From NCBI GenBank assembly GCA_051453625.1, contig JBOZIK010000001.1, positions 268,015,272 through 268,079,271 of the forward strand: a stretch of DNA of 64,000 bases, in the 5' to 3' direction. Below, piece by piece: positions 33,111 through 43,120 of this stretch (positions are counted from its first letter, which is position 1; each line of letters starts with the position of its first letter). Under the pieces are notes generated by a model. The model was not told the origin of the DNA. It saw only the letters and a program-made list of their open reading frames with translations, and did no database searches. The position numbers were made by a program, and so were the translations under genes. The stretch comes from Welwitschia mirabilis. Its lineage: Eukaryota; Gnetophyta; Gnetopsida; Welwitschiales.

Positions 33111-35004
33111 AGGCATCTTCAACAATAATAACTACTACTAGTATTTTAGAGTTATCATATTTTTCAATTTTATTTTATTGTATAACTTGAGTAGAGGTCT
33201 AAGATACCTAGTTTCTTTTAGTTAATTCCTTTATTAATTGTTCATCATTATTTTTCAATTTCTTTTTCTTACTCCCCTATTTTACTACACAACTTCTTCA
33301 TTTGCTTTTAGTATAAGGGAATGTCTTTCAACATCTTTACTAATGGTAATGTAACTAAAGTATCTTCTGGAGCTCTAATAAAATGCTCTACATTGTTTTC
33401 TTCTTTCTTTAAAGAATTTCCTATCATCTTATTTTCCATTAAAAATGGTAAAGAATCATTCATTCCTTGTTTAGGTGAACTATGTTTAATTACTCTCTCA
33501 TTTTCTTTGGTTTTCTTTTCTTTTCTAAGAGATAAATTGAAATGATTACTTATCCTTGACTTACTTCTAATGGATTTACAACTATATTGCCTTAGATTTG
33601 ATTGATATTATGTAGGTATAATATATTCTTTAGATTTCTTCCCCTTATCTGATATGGATTATAACTAGATTCCCTTTCTTAATTTCTCAAATTGTTAAAA
33701 TAGTTATATTATTGTTGTCACTGAGACTACCCAAATATGTGCATTAGAGTTTTTTAATTATTTTTTCATTTTCTAGTTTGGTTAGGATAAGTCTTTTTCA
33801 TAATTTTAGGAGTATTATTAGGATTATAATCAATTATAATAATATCTAACCATTTTATAAAACCTACCATTCATGATATTCTATAGGTTGATGATTCTTC
33901 TTATTATAATATTAACATGTTTTGGCTTTCTTTTCCTATTTTAGTTTATTAATTTCCTCTCTTAGATCTTTTATTCTCTTATTAGTCTCTTCTAGTATGC
34001 TTGCATGCTTTATTTCTATTTTTTTCCTTTATCATAACTTCATTGACCTTTTTCTTTTCTTTCTCTTCATTTTGAATCCACCCCTCACTCATTTTATATA
34101 ATATATCTATACTTGTTTTAATCTCTTGGACATTACTATTCTTGATGCTTTTGTTATGGAGTATATCTAACTTTTCTAAAGAGTCACTCCATAAACCTCT
34201 TAATAAAGCTCTTATTCATTCTCTAAGCATTATTTCAAGGTTATGACATCTTACTAGTAGAATCCAGTATCTATTCATGAATTCATCAAATTTCTCATGT
34301 TCTTTCTATTTAACATTCAAATTTGATCTTTCAAACCTTTAATGAACCTAAAAACATGGATATTTAATCAAAACTACTAATTTTAAAGAGTCTCAAGTTT
34401 TAAAAGTATAATTTATAAACCTATAAAAACATAATTAGGCATCTCCCTTTAAGGAAAAGGGAAAATATCTTAAGAGTTATGAGTTGATTTACAAGTAGTT
34501 AGCCTTATTAAAAGAATAAAAAAGGATTAGATGAAGCATAGGTTCTTCATTTTTTTACCTTCAAAAGTGGAAATATTAGTAGTATTTATATTACTTATCT
34601 TGTTAAGAGTTTTCAAGACTAAAGGATATATAGGATCAGGCATATGAAATGTATAATAATTAATGCTTAGAGAAGTAGAATCAATTGCCTCTTCTTCATT
34701 CTAATATAACCCTTTTGGTCTTTGTAGGTTTTTTCTTCCTATTTGAGCTTGTATCAATAGGCTTATTTTACATTATAACTCTTCTTAAGTTCTCTTAAGT
34801 GTTTTGATATCCCCCATGAAGTCATAGGAATCAATCTCAATTTTTATTACATCACTATTTGCTTTGTCCAACTTATATTAAGGTTTTGGTCATATCATTT
34901 CCTCTAATCCCTTCATTCTCCTTAATTATCTTTTTTCAAAAGGATTTTCATTGGTTTAATTAAAGGACTAGAAGTGTCCTTCTTTTAGTATCAAAGGGAT
35001 AAGA
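33111..35004 (-). pseudogene. Gypsy element Z gag region and leader
   Basis: Between protease and the 5' LTR, on the minus strand. Strongly decayed; Lys/Glu-rich and Ser-rich gag-like stretches but no intact domain or zinc knuckle that I can point to. The plus-strand frame at 33321-33545 is a shadow. A primer site could not be securely identified (the minus strand just inside the LTR reads CCCTTTGATACTAAAAGAAG). Confidence 0.5.
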
Positions 35005-35945
35005 CTTTAATTTAATTGGAAATGCTATAAAATAGCCAACTAATTTCCATAAAATACTTAAGGAAAAAGTTATATTACAAAAGTATTATTAAAAAATGAA
35101 AACTATATTATCACACACAAACTTTAGTCATTAATAGTTTTTATAAGGAATTTACTTTTTCACACTTTTAACTCAAATAAAAACTCTTTTTATTAAATTA
35201 GAATACATTCTTTGTCAAGAATAATTGTTCCTAGTAAAATGATATTCTAATATTTAATCTACTATGAATAATATTTATAGGAAGTGGAAAATGAAAATAA
35301 ACAAAATAGAGAAAACATAGATAAATTATACGTATCACTTATTTCTAACTGATACTTTATTTTAATATTAATTCTAGCTAATATTAAGACTAAGAGTAAG
35401 AAAATAATAGTATGTAACTTTTCCAAATTATTCACTTAGTAATATAAAACTCTTTTTAGTATAAAAACTCATATTACTATATAGAAAATATAGCAGTAAG
35501 TAATTTCTTATGTTTTTACAATAGGTATAATAGCTAGGAAATCACTTTGAAGTTCTTCCATCATAATCTTCTTTACCTTAGATACACTTTTTAGCTATTC
35601 TTTAAGTTCTAAAAAGGATTCTTGGGTCTCTTTCATACTACATATTTATAGGTATAGCCTAAGTGATTCATTAATTCCTTTTTGTACCACCTATCCTTAT
35701 CTTTCTAATGGTTTTCTTATAGTAGTAGATATTTACTTTTTTTATGCCATCTCTTTAATTGGTACAACCATTTCCATTTTTTGTATCAAGGCTATACATA
35801 TTATTATATTAAAGTAATTATCTTGCAAAACCAAGTTAGCTATATGAAATAACAATATATTATAATAATTTTATTTAAGTCATCATAGAATATTAATAAA
35901 CAACTATCATTTTATTTACTTTAGTAAGAAAAAGAGTAAAAATAG
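35005..35945 (-). repeat. LTR-like repeat R3, right copy (5' LTR of element Z)
   Basis: Partner of 15785-16705. Gag-pol lies at lower coordinates on the minus strand, so this is the 5' LTR. The pair implies an element originally about 12.7 kb long before the 7.4 kb Sirevirus insertion (N-gap lengths uncertain). Confidence 0.65.
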
Positions 35946-36333
35946 ACATATATTTTTATTTTTCACATATTCACTATGACCTAAGATTGAATGCTCCTTA
36001 GTCACTTAAATTAGCCTTTATAATTATGGAGAGATTAAGAAAGGAAAGGATTTCCATTTGACTTGTGAATTTCAACTAGTACAAATCTAGAATAAAAAAT
36101 AAAATTAAACTATAGAGTCATCATTATCAATTTAGTAATGAAAATTGAAAATAAGATCTAGGTGAAGTCCAAGTAAGATGCTAGTTCTATGGTCTTCGCA
36201 TATGGATCATAGATGAGACAAATAAGCATGTACCGTCATGCTTTTCTGGAGTAAATTTAGTAGCATCTGTATGTAACTATCCATACTCATTACCAAAGGA
36301 ATTATTTTTAGAAAAATAAAGAGGTTTTGAAGA
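35946..36333. other. No recognised feature
   Basis: Includes CpG-containing sequence near 36190-36240 (cttcgcatatgg, accgtcatgc), less decayed than its surroundings. It may be 5' flank or an exon remnant of the frame at 36334. Confidence 0.3.
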
Positions 36334-36690
36334 ATGAGATCTTTATTTGGTGGTGTAGCAGGAAGAAAAGGCAAAGTAAATTCCTCTTTCTCTTGCTATG
36401 ATGATCTTTCCATTGCAATGATCATTGGTATAAATGGAAGCTTTAAGACCAACGAATGGAATGATGACATGATCAAATCTGGAGACATTCTTGAGCAAAT
36501 TATTATTAGTGGAAATAACTCTCTTTCAATTCCTTTCAAGGGTGGAAATGCCATGTTTCAAAACGTAATTCATAAATTTTACAAAAATGAGACTTTAGTT
36601 AAAGTTAGAATTCAACATGGTCCTAAGGCAGTTATAGAGCTTTAGACATGTATTACTCCTAACACTCTTGGAAAAAAGTAATAATGCTAT
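36334..36690 (+). pseudogene. Unidentified non-TE-like coding remnant
   Basis: Open for 103 codons from ATG 36334 (MRSLFGGVAGRKGKVNSSFS; YDDLSIAMIIGINGSFKTNE; DILEQIIISGNNSLSIPFKG; GNAMFQNVIHKFYKNETLVK; VRIQHGPKAVIEL). After the TAG at 36643-36645 the same frame continues TCITPNTLGKK, so the stop looks like a mutated CAG and the original protein was longer. An in-frame TGA lies two codons before the ATG. Composition is that of a soluble plant protein, not of gag or pol. I do not recognise the family. It sits between retroelements and is most likely a gene fragment. Confidence 0.5.
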
Positions 36691-37135
36691 GTGCATTTTG
36701 TGATCCTATTTATTATATCAATTTGTTGATTTTATGCTATAAGAATGCCTCACTCTCCAAGGTTATATGGCATTGATATTATTATTTATTATTTTAAATA
36801 TTTAATTTCATAAATATTTAATTATTTTAGATATGTTTAGCACTTTATGATTTAATATTGAAATTAGAGTTTCTTTCTCTAAGCTATATTAATAATAACC
36901 TCTATTGGCCTTTTCATGATTATAATGTTTCACTTTTATAAAGCTTGTATTCGTTTGAATACCTTTAGAATTTTTAAGTTACAAATTGGAGGAAAAGATA
37001 TTAATATTTATGAAAGTAGGGATCAAAGGTTACATATATTAAATTCTATCTCTATGTATTCTTGCTATTAAGGGGCCTTCATGCTTGATAGTTAAACCTT
37101 GGTTTCTATTAATACTATTAGTACTAATTCTTTAT
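36691..37135. other. No recognised feature
   Basis: AT-rich sequence between the coding remnant and the LTR of element X. Confidence 0.3.
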
Positions 37136-37460
37136 TATGACACCAAATTGTATGTATTTGATGAGGTATTTTAAGTGCTTTTATAGGATATTTAGATATG
37201 TTTAGGTGAAGTTTTGATAATAATAAAGAGTTAATGCAATGATCATAAAAATATATAATCTTTAACATATTTAAAGGCATTTCAGATAAGTTTTGATACC
37301 TAACATTCTAAGGAGGAGTTTGAAAATCAAAGAGGTTTATTTTACTTAATAGAAGAATTGAAAAGTCTAACATTCTCATCATTGTCCAAATAATAGTACT
37401 ATACAACATCATAAGAAAGATAACAAGGATACTAATTAGACTAAGTTAGAAGCTGATGTG
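37136..37460 (+). repeat. 5' LTR of Athila-like element X, first part
   Basis: Starts TATGACACCAAATTG and shares 'tatttgatgaggtattttaagtgcttttataggatattta' type sequence with the LTR heads at 54585, 55902 and 63602. It is cut at 37460 by the insertion of element G and resumes at 47317. The two parts together give about 1.27 kb, near the 1.20 kb of the partner LTR (54585-55781). Confidence 0.8.
37456..37460. repeat. Target site duplication of element G, left (ATGTG)
   Basis: ATGTG directly before the 5' LTR of G. Exact match to 47312-47316. Confidence 0.9.
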
Positions 37461-37876
37461 TGTAATGTTTTAAAATCATTAATTATAGAATGATGTGGGT
37501 TAAATACTAATGAAGAATGATTAATAAAAGATATGTATGATGTAACCCAAATATGTAAAGATGTGTCCCTTCATTATGTAATATAAGCCTATGGCATTAG
37601 ATGGAGGTGGATACACTGGGTGGATGTAACCAATGAGAACCTTGGCTAATTCCCAAATGTCATAAGAGGGGGACTAAGGTTATAATCCATGTCTTTACCT
37701 ATAATCACTAGTCTAAGGCTATTTGCTAATGGTGTGAAATATAATTTGATGCTACCAATAATAAAAGCCTATTTCTTTTTAAATTATTTCCCATTATTTC
37801 CATGGATCCAGACATACTATTTTAAATGATCCTTTTTAAGTAAAATAATCCAAAAATAGTAAAATAAAATATTACA
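37461..37876 (+). repeat. 5' LTR of chromodomain gypsy element G
   Basis: 416 bp, TGTAATGTTTTAAAATC to AAAATATTACA. The 3' copy (46896-47311) has exactly the same length. A tRNA-Met primer site follows. Confidence 0.92.
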
Positions 37877-37894
37877 TTTTGTATCAGAGTGAAT
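37877..37894 (+). promoter_or_regulatory. Primer binding site of element G
   Basis: TTTTGTATCAGAGTGAAT, a mutated TGGTATCAGAGC initiator-Met site directly after the LTR, as in chromoviruses. Confidence 0.8.
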
Positions 37895-38172
37895 AACAAG
37901 GGGTAAATCACTACTTGAAAGAAATAAAGGAAAAAACTTAGCTTACAAATTAAAATAGTCAAAAGGTTAAATAGTACATCAAAAGAACAGAAATATGAAT
38001 ATCAAGAAAAATAAGATATCCATGAAAATAGGGTGCATAACACCTTGAAAAATAAAATCAAACATCACTACTAAGGAGGAAGAAGATTCTTCATCAAGAA
38101 AGTAACATGGTTGTAACCCTCTGTGCCTAGCATAAGAGGCTTTATGCCACCTAGAACTACTTCCATTCTAGT
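37895..38172. other. Leader of element G
   Basis: No coding signal recognised. It precedes the antisense gene-like segment. Confidence 0.35.
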
Positions 38173-38175
38173 AGG

Positions 38176-40032
38176 CTATGAAGGAATTTCTATAGTATTG
38201 ATTTTAATTGAAGAAGAAGCTACTATCAAATCTGCCCTAGTAATAGAATATGATTGCTTATAGAGCTTCATATAAAGCTTACTGTAAGCAATTAAAGTCC
38301 CTAATATACATTCCTTTAAAATCTTCCTTCCATGATATAGCACATGTATGTCATTAATAGTAATGACTAGATGATCTACATAAGTCTGAATCATCCTCTC
38401 ATTGTTTGCTAAATGAGCAGACAAGTAGTCTGACTCTCTTATGTTGCAGTCATCTGTGGAACATCTTCTCATGATTTCTTTTCTGATAAATACATGTTCT
38501 CCACCTCATTCTTTAACATATGAAGGGAATCACTCATAGACATCCCATGATGAGCCATGCAATAGAATGATTCCATCATATCCATCATATTGTAAAAATC
38601 TTGAAGTAAAGTATGCCATTCTTGATATGGAGAATAATGAAGAGTAAAATAAGAAGAATCATTGTATTCGAAGTCCCATGATACATTTGCTTCCTTAGAT
38701 CAATGATGGGTATAGACATCTTCTAGGCATGAAGGATGCATGATCTGTACATGCAAAAGACTAAAAGGGATTAGTAATTTCCTATCTAGTACATTTACTC
38801 ATTGAACTTGAGATACAAGATCTTCACCACTAACAGAAGTTAATTGGTGCAATAGGAAACTTGGCTCTATTTGTTAATACTATATCGTGGAGCTATAGGT
38901 GAGTAGTGAGAAGGCTCTAGAGAAGAGTAAACAACTATAGGACTTTGATGTAGAGGTTGAAAATAGGAAGAGGAATAGAACATATCCTCCTAATCCATTA
39001 AGTTGTTAAAATCGTTAAGTACCTCTTCTCCTTGAGATTTGGAAGGAAACAATAAATCCATGAAGAATTCCTTGGAAGAGAAAGAAGGAAAATTTTCATT
39101 TATAGTAATGCACTCCTTCCTTAGCTACCAAAAAGAAAGCTTCTCTAGATGTTATGGAGTAAAATACATGTTCTCCTCAACCAGAGTCTCTGGGCGAGGA
39201 ACCTAAAATAAAATAAGAAAATGCTTAAGTTTGAGGAACTTGAAATAAAACAAGAAAATGCTTAAGTTAAAAAAAAAAAGAAAAGAAGAAGGGAAATAAA
39301 TGAGGAAAGAGAGGGTAAATGGTAATACCCCATGAGGACAATGTTGCTAAGAAAATATAAGAAATGCATCCTCTTCATCTTCTAATTCCAAAGGCATATG
39401 GAGATTTACATGAGCTTTATTATGTTTTTAGTAGAAAGAGTTATGAGATCCTGATGCTTTACTTATCTATGAAATCTAAGAAACTAAAAAATAAAGTTAT
39501 TAGAAATAGACTTAACAACAAGATTCCTCAATAAAACCCATACCTCAAGTGGAATAGAAAAAGTGCCCTATGATGTCTTTCCAAGGTCATAACTCTTGGA
39601 GAATTTATCCTCCATAAATAAGGAAGAACAAGGATGTAATAAATATCAAATAGGAATCTCATGAGAAGATAAGACAAAAGAAGAATTTATAAAAATAATT
39701 CAAAATGATTATAGATATTCCAAATTCATAGAATCTAATTATAAACCTAATGAAATATGGCCACCAGAGCACTTTCCTCTATCTCCATTCCTCTTTAAGC
39801 AGTTTAATTAGGAAAGAGTAAAAGAATAGATATCCGAGGCATAATTAAAATAAAATCCTCTACTTAGAAAGGGAAATAGGTAAACTATATAAGTAGGAAT
39901 ATCACTTATATAATCATGAAAAAAGACCCTAGCAGCAATTAGATATCCATAAGCTATAAAATATGGAGTGGTAAAATTAGCGGTAGAAATCCCATGGCAG
40001 TGGGTATCCACCTCCCGTACACATACAATAAT
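38176..40032 (-). pseudogene. Antisense, apparently spliced gene remnant inside element G
   Basis: Minus-strand gene-like unit between the primer site and gag of a plus-strand element. Proposed exons: 40032-39544 (starts after TTTCTTAG; IIVCVREVDTHCHGIST, TTPYFIAYGYLIAARVFF, HDYISDIPTYIVYLFPFLS; about seven stops, one frame; ends CTTGAG/GTATGG), 39475-39329 (after TTTCTTAG; AHVNLHMPLELEDEEDAF; ends CATGGG/GTATTACC) and 39202-38176 (after TTATTTTAG; VPRPETLVEENMYF, ENFPSFSSKEFFMDLLFPSK, WDFEYNDSSYFTLHYSPYQE, EWHTLLQDFYNMMDMMESFY, SDSLHMLKNEVENMYL; then 98 open codons at 38176-38472). The phase is kept across the last junction (PHG/VPRPE). Two frameshifts occur, near 38870 and 38475. A TATA box lies upstream at 40622. 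No family recognised; I see no gag or pol motifs. It could be a captured host gene or an element-borne antisense gene. Confidence 0.6.
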
Positions 40033-40621
40033 CTAAGAAATTTTCTAAGAAGTAATAAAAGTCATCATTAGAATGTGATAATTTAGAAGAAACTCAATTA
40101 CCTTCACTTATTTCAAAGACTAGCTTGATGCTTTCCTCCAAAATCTGAATTGGGTTATGTCGAGAATGGGTAACGTTATCAGTATATAGATTAAAGGAAG
40201 AATACAATGAATCTAAGATTAAAAGAATAGTAGGATGATGAAGACAAAATGAAGGAAAATGATAGAGATCTAGGAGATTGGAGGAAAAGATTAAAAAGAA
40301 TCCTTGCTCTAATACATGGTGCTATATTTCCAACTCTGCAGACGTAACATTGGTAGAATTCCAAGAAATGACAGGGCAATGTCTGGAAGCCTTACCTTAA
40401 CCAAAGAAAGAAGTGTAATTACAAATGCTAGAAGGAACTTATATTTATAGGCAAAAGTAGGTTGTGAAAGAATATACACAAAAATTAAGAAAGGAAAAAG
40501 AAAAGCCTTAAAATAAAAAAGTATAAAAGAAAAGAAATGAGTAAAAGAATAAAATAAAAGAATTATCAATTTTAACTATGAAGGCACATGATAAAGGAGT
40601 AAAAAATGAGGGGAATGTGAA
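40033..40621 (-). pseudogene. 5' part (leader and possible first exons) of the antisense unit
   Basis: Downstream of the TATA box on the minus strand. A likely exon end is at about 40094 (TTTGAAATAAGTGAAG/GTAATTGAG), and another possible donor at about 40396 (GGTTAAG/GTAAGG). Frames such as CHFLEFYQCYVCRVGNIAPC (about 40320-40379) are short and their coding status is unclear. The hydrophobic 86-codon frame at 40309-40569 looks like base-composition chance. Confidence 0.35.
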
Positions 40622-40631
40622 GCTATTTATA
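40622..40631 (-). promoter_or_regulatory. TATA box for the antisense unit
   Basis: The minus strand reads CCACCACTATAAATAGC, a near-ideal plant TATA context, about 0.6 kb upstream of the first clear exon and directly downstream (minus-strand sense) of the degenerate repeat array at 40770-41530. Confidence 0.6.
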
Positions 40632-40769
40632 GTGGTGGACCAGGGTTTAAACCTAACCCTAATATAATAGTTAACTATAGTTAATTAAACTTAGGTTTAA
40701 TAGAATCAACTCTAGTTAACTATGGAAAATTTAGGTCCTAAACTGTACTCCCAGAAGGCTAAGGTTACA

Positions 40770-41530
40770 CTTCTAAAAGGCGGATGTCATACTTTAAAGG
40801 CTGATGTTGCACTTTCAAAAGGCTGATGTCATAGTTCAAAGGTTGATGTTACACTCTTAGAATGATGACATTGTTCTTTAAAGGCCAATGTCACAATCTT
40901 AGAAAGCCGATGTTGCACTCTTAAGGCCAATGTCATACTCCTAGATGGCCGATGTTGCACTTTGATAGCCAGATCAAAGACTAATGTCTCACTTCTAGGG
41001 TCTATGTTGCACTTCTAGATGGCTGACATCATACTTTAATAGTTAGATTAGAGGCTAATGTTATAGTTTAGAGGCTGACATCACACTTAAATGCTTGACA
41101 TTACACTTGAATGGCTGACATTTCACTTGATCTGTCATACTTGACATAGTACTTCAAATCCCCTTAAAATCCAACATCGCACTTCAGTGCTTGATGTTGC
41201 ACTTACTCCTCACAAGTGCAAACTTTGTTGTTTCCTAAAGAGATCACTTATTTTGCCTATTTATTCAATGAAGGCCAATGTCACACTTGAATACCGGACA
41301 TCGCACTTGGGTACCTGATGTTGCACTTGTTATCCTAAACTCAAAATCATTTGGTGCCTCTCCAAAATCGCCTATTTCACTCACTAATATCATAGTTTCA
41401 ATGTTGTACTTGAATGCCTGACATTACACTTCCTGGGTCGATGTCACACTTGGTGGCCTAATGTCATACTTAATACACATAGTTGCCTAATATTGCACTT
41501 CAGTTGCTGATACCATTCTTGAATGCTTGA
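40770..41530 (-). repeat. Degenerate array of 'ggccgatgtcgcactt' units
   Basis: About thirty irregular copies of a 14-18 bp core seen as GCCGATGTTGCACTT, GGCTGATGTCATA, CTGACATCACACTT, CGGACATCGCACTT. Two orientations of the inner palindrome-like part (GATGTC / GACATC) both precede GCACTT. Spacing is 20-40 bp. Most copies have lost their CpG. The array lies between the minus-strand TATA at 40622 and a plus-strand TATA at about 41667, so it may serve a divergent promoter. Confidence 0.75.
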
Positions 41531-41661
41531 CAACACACAAACCTCAATTTATAATGGTTAGTCACATTAGTAAGTTGATTATGATAACTGATATAAATTA
41601 TTTTCTCTAACTATTTTATTAACTACTAGATAGTTTCCCAACTTCCACTAGCAAAACTATA

Positions 41662-41678
41662 AAAAGGTAGCACCACCA
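41662..41678 (+). promoter_or_regulatory. Possible plus-strand TATA box before G gag
   Basis: AACTATAAAAAGGTAG lies about 0.45 kb before the gag domain, followed by a purine-rich leader. It faces away from the TATA at 40622. Confidence 0.4.
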
Positions 41679-41699
41679 AGAAAAAGGGGAGGGAGAGTA

Positions 41700-42720
41700 A
41701 GAGAAAACTTACAGGATCAGGCAATAGTGTATGAGTTTATGAGGATGTTGAACCCACTATTGTATCATAAAACACAAGGTAAACAAGTTAATTAATGCAC
41801 TAGAAGGCCATATCGATAATATTCACTCACAGAATGAACAATTAGCTAGTAAGCTTGATAGCCTTTTTTCTTGCTTAGAAGAAAGATCCATAGAACCTAA
41901 TTAGAGGGAATCTCAAAACCTATTTTAACATTAGAACAACATACCCCTACCAACAATGTTAACCTCTAAAATATATATATGGGATTATCAAATATAGAGG
42001 CCAATCTTGAATCTTTACCAATAAACAGATCTATCCATTCCAACATTGAACAATGAAAAGGAAAAAAACTTGCAAGAATGATATGTTTAAAAACCTATGA
42101 AGGCAAAGTTGGAATAAGTGAAGAATCCATATCATGGATTTGGCAATTGGAGAACTATTTTGAACTTTACAATATACCTCCAAAAATATGGTGTATATAT
42201 GATATTGCATTTCTTGCAGAAAATACACAGGAATGGTGGTCCAAGTGCTAATCGAAATACCCACATAGGATGTCGTGAAATACATTTATTAGAGAACTCA
42301 AAAAGAAGTTAATTCTAGAAGATTTTATTGAAGACTAGATGGTGGAATTCCAGTGCTTATGCTTGGGCAAATGCCTATTAGATGAATATTAGTCAAAATT
42401 TTAATGCCTTATGATATATTAGAAGAAATTTTCAAAAAAGTAGCTAATTAATAAATTTATTGGAACTTTTCCACTCAAACTTCAAAGTGTTCTATGCACT
42501 CTAGAAATCAAATCTACAGAGTATTCCTATTGAAAAACAAGGTACTATCTCTAAGGTCAAGAGTTAGATGGATAGATTAACCATGCTAAAATGATAAACT
42601 TCTTCCTTTAGCTGCATCACTAGCAAGTGAGTTATACAAAATTAACCTTACCTATCATGATTACCACAAGAGAGGCCACATAGCCAAGAACTATTATTCT
42701 AAAAGTAGTTAATGTTCCTC
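41700..42720 (+). pseudogene. Element G gag with zinc knuckle
   Basis: Plus-strand gypsy gag. The Retrotrans_gag core is clear at about 42130-42250: WQLENYFELYNIPPKIWCIY, then DIAFLAENTQEWWSK. A CCHC zinc knuckle follows at 42653-42697 as YHDYHKRGHIAKNYY: spacing (x2, x4, x4) and the central His are kept, but all three Cys codons have become Tyr (TGT/TGC to TAT). Other stops between the two domains. The upstream start was not determined. The short frames at 42031-42285 (minus) and 42118-42312 (plus) are shadows. Confidence 0.85.
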
Positions 42721-42779
42721 AGCAAAATTAGCCTCAAACTCTTTAAAATCAAATCATGCCATTCAAATAAGTCTATGTT

Positions 42780-43120
42780 GCTATTCAAATAGGTGTGATT
42801 CATAATGAAAACTCCATCTTAGAGTTATATGATCATATTTCATCTTTTGTTGTTTCATTTTTAGTAGATAGTGGTGCAGCACATAATTTTATTTTACCAT
42901 TCTTATTTTACAAATTACATATCACTCGTTTCAAAGAACAAGAGTTCATCATATGAGTTGCATGCGATGACGTTCTTCCATACAATGGAACTGCAACTCT
43001 TATTTTCTTTATCATTCATGACTTATAATTTAGAGATAATTTTTATGTTTTTTAAATTAGGGAATATCATGCTATTTTAGAAATTCTTTTCTTAGTTAGA
43101 TATAATGTTTAAATTAACTT
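42780..43120 (+). pseudogene. Element G aspartic protease
   Basis: ISSFVVSFLVDSGAAHNFIL keeps the catalytic D-S-G-A of the gypsy protease (about 42840-42900). The rest, including the second 'ILGmdwL' block, is decayed. Lies between gag and RT as expected. Confidence 0.8.

Noticed and set aside
40309-40569. 86-codon minus frame rich in Phe/Leu/Ile and the overlapping frame 40191-40379
   Set aside because: Probably leader or intron sequence of the antisense unit; composition explained by poly-pyrimidine tracts.
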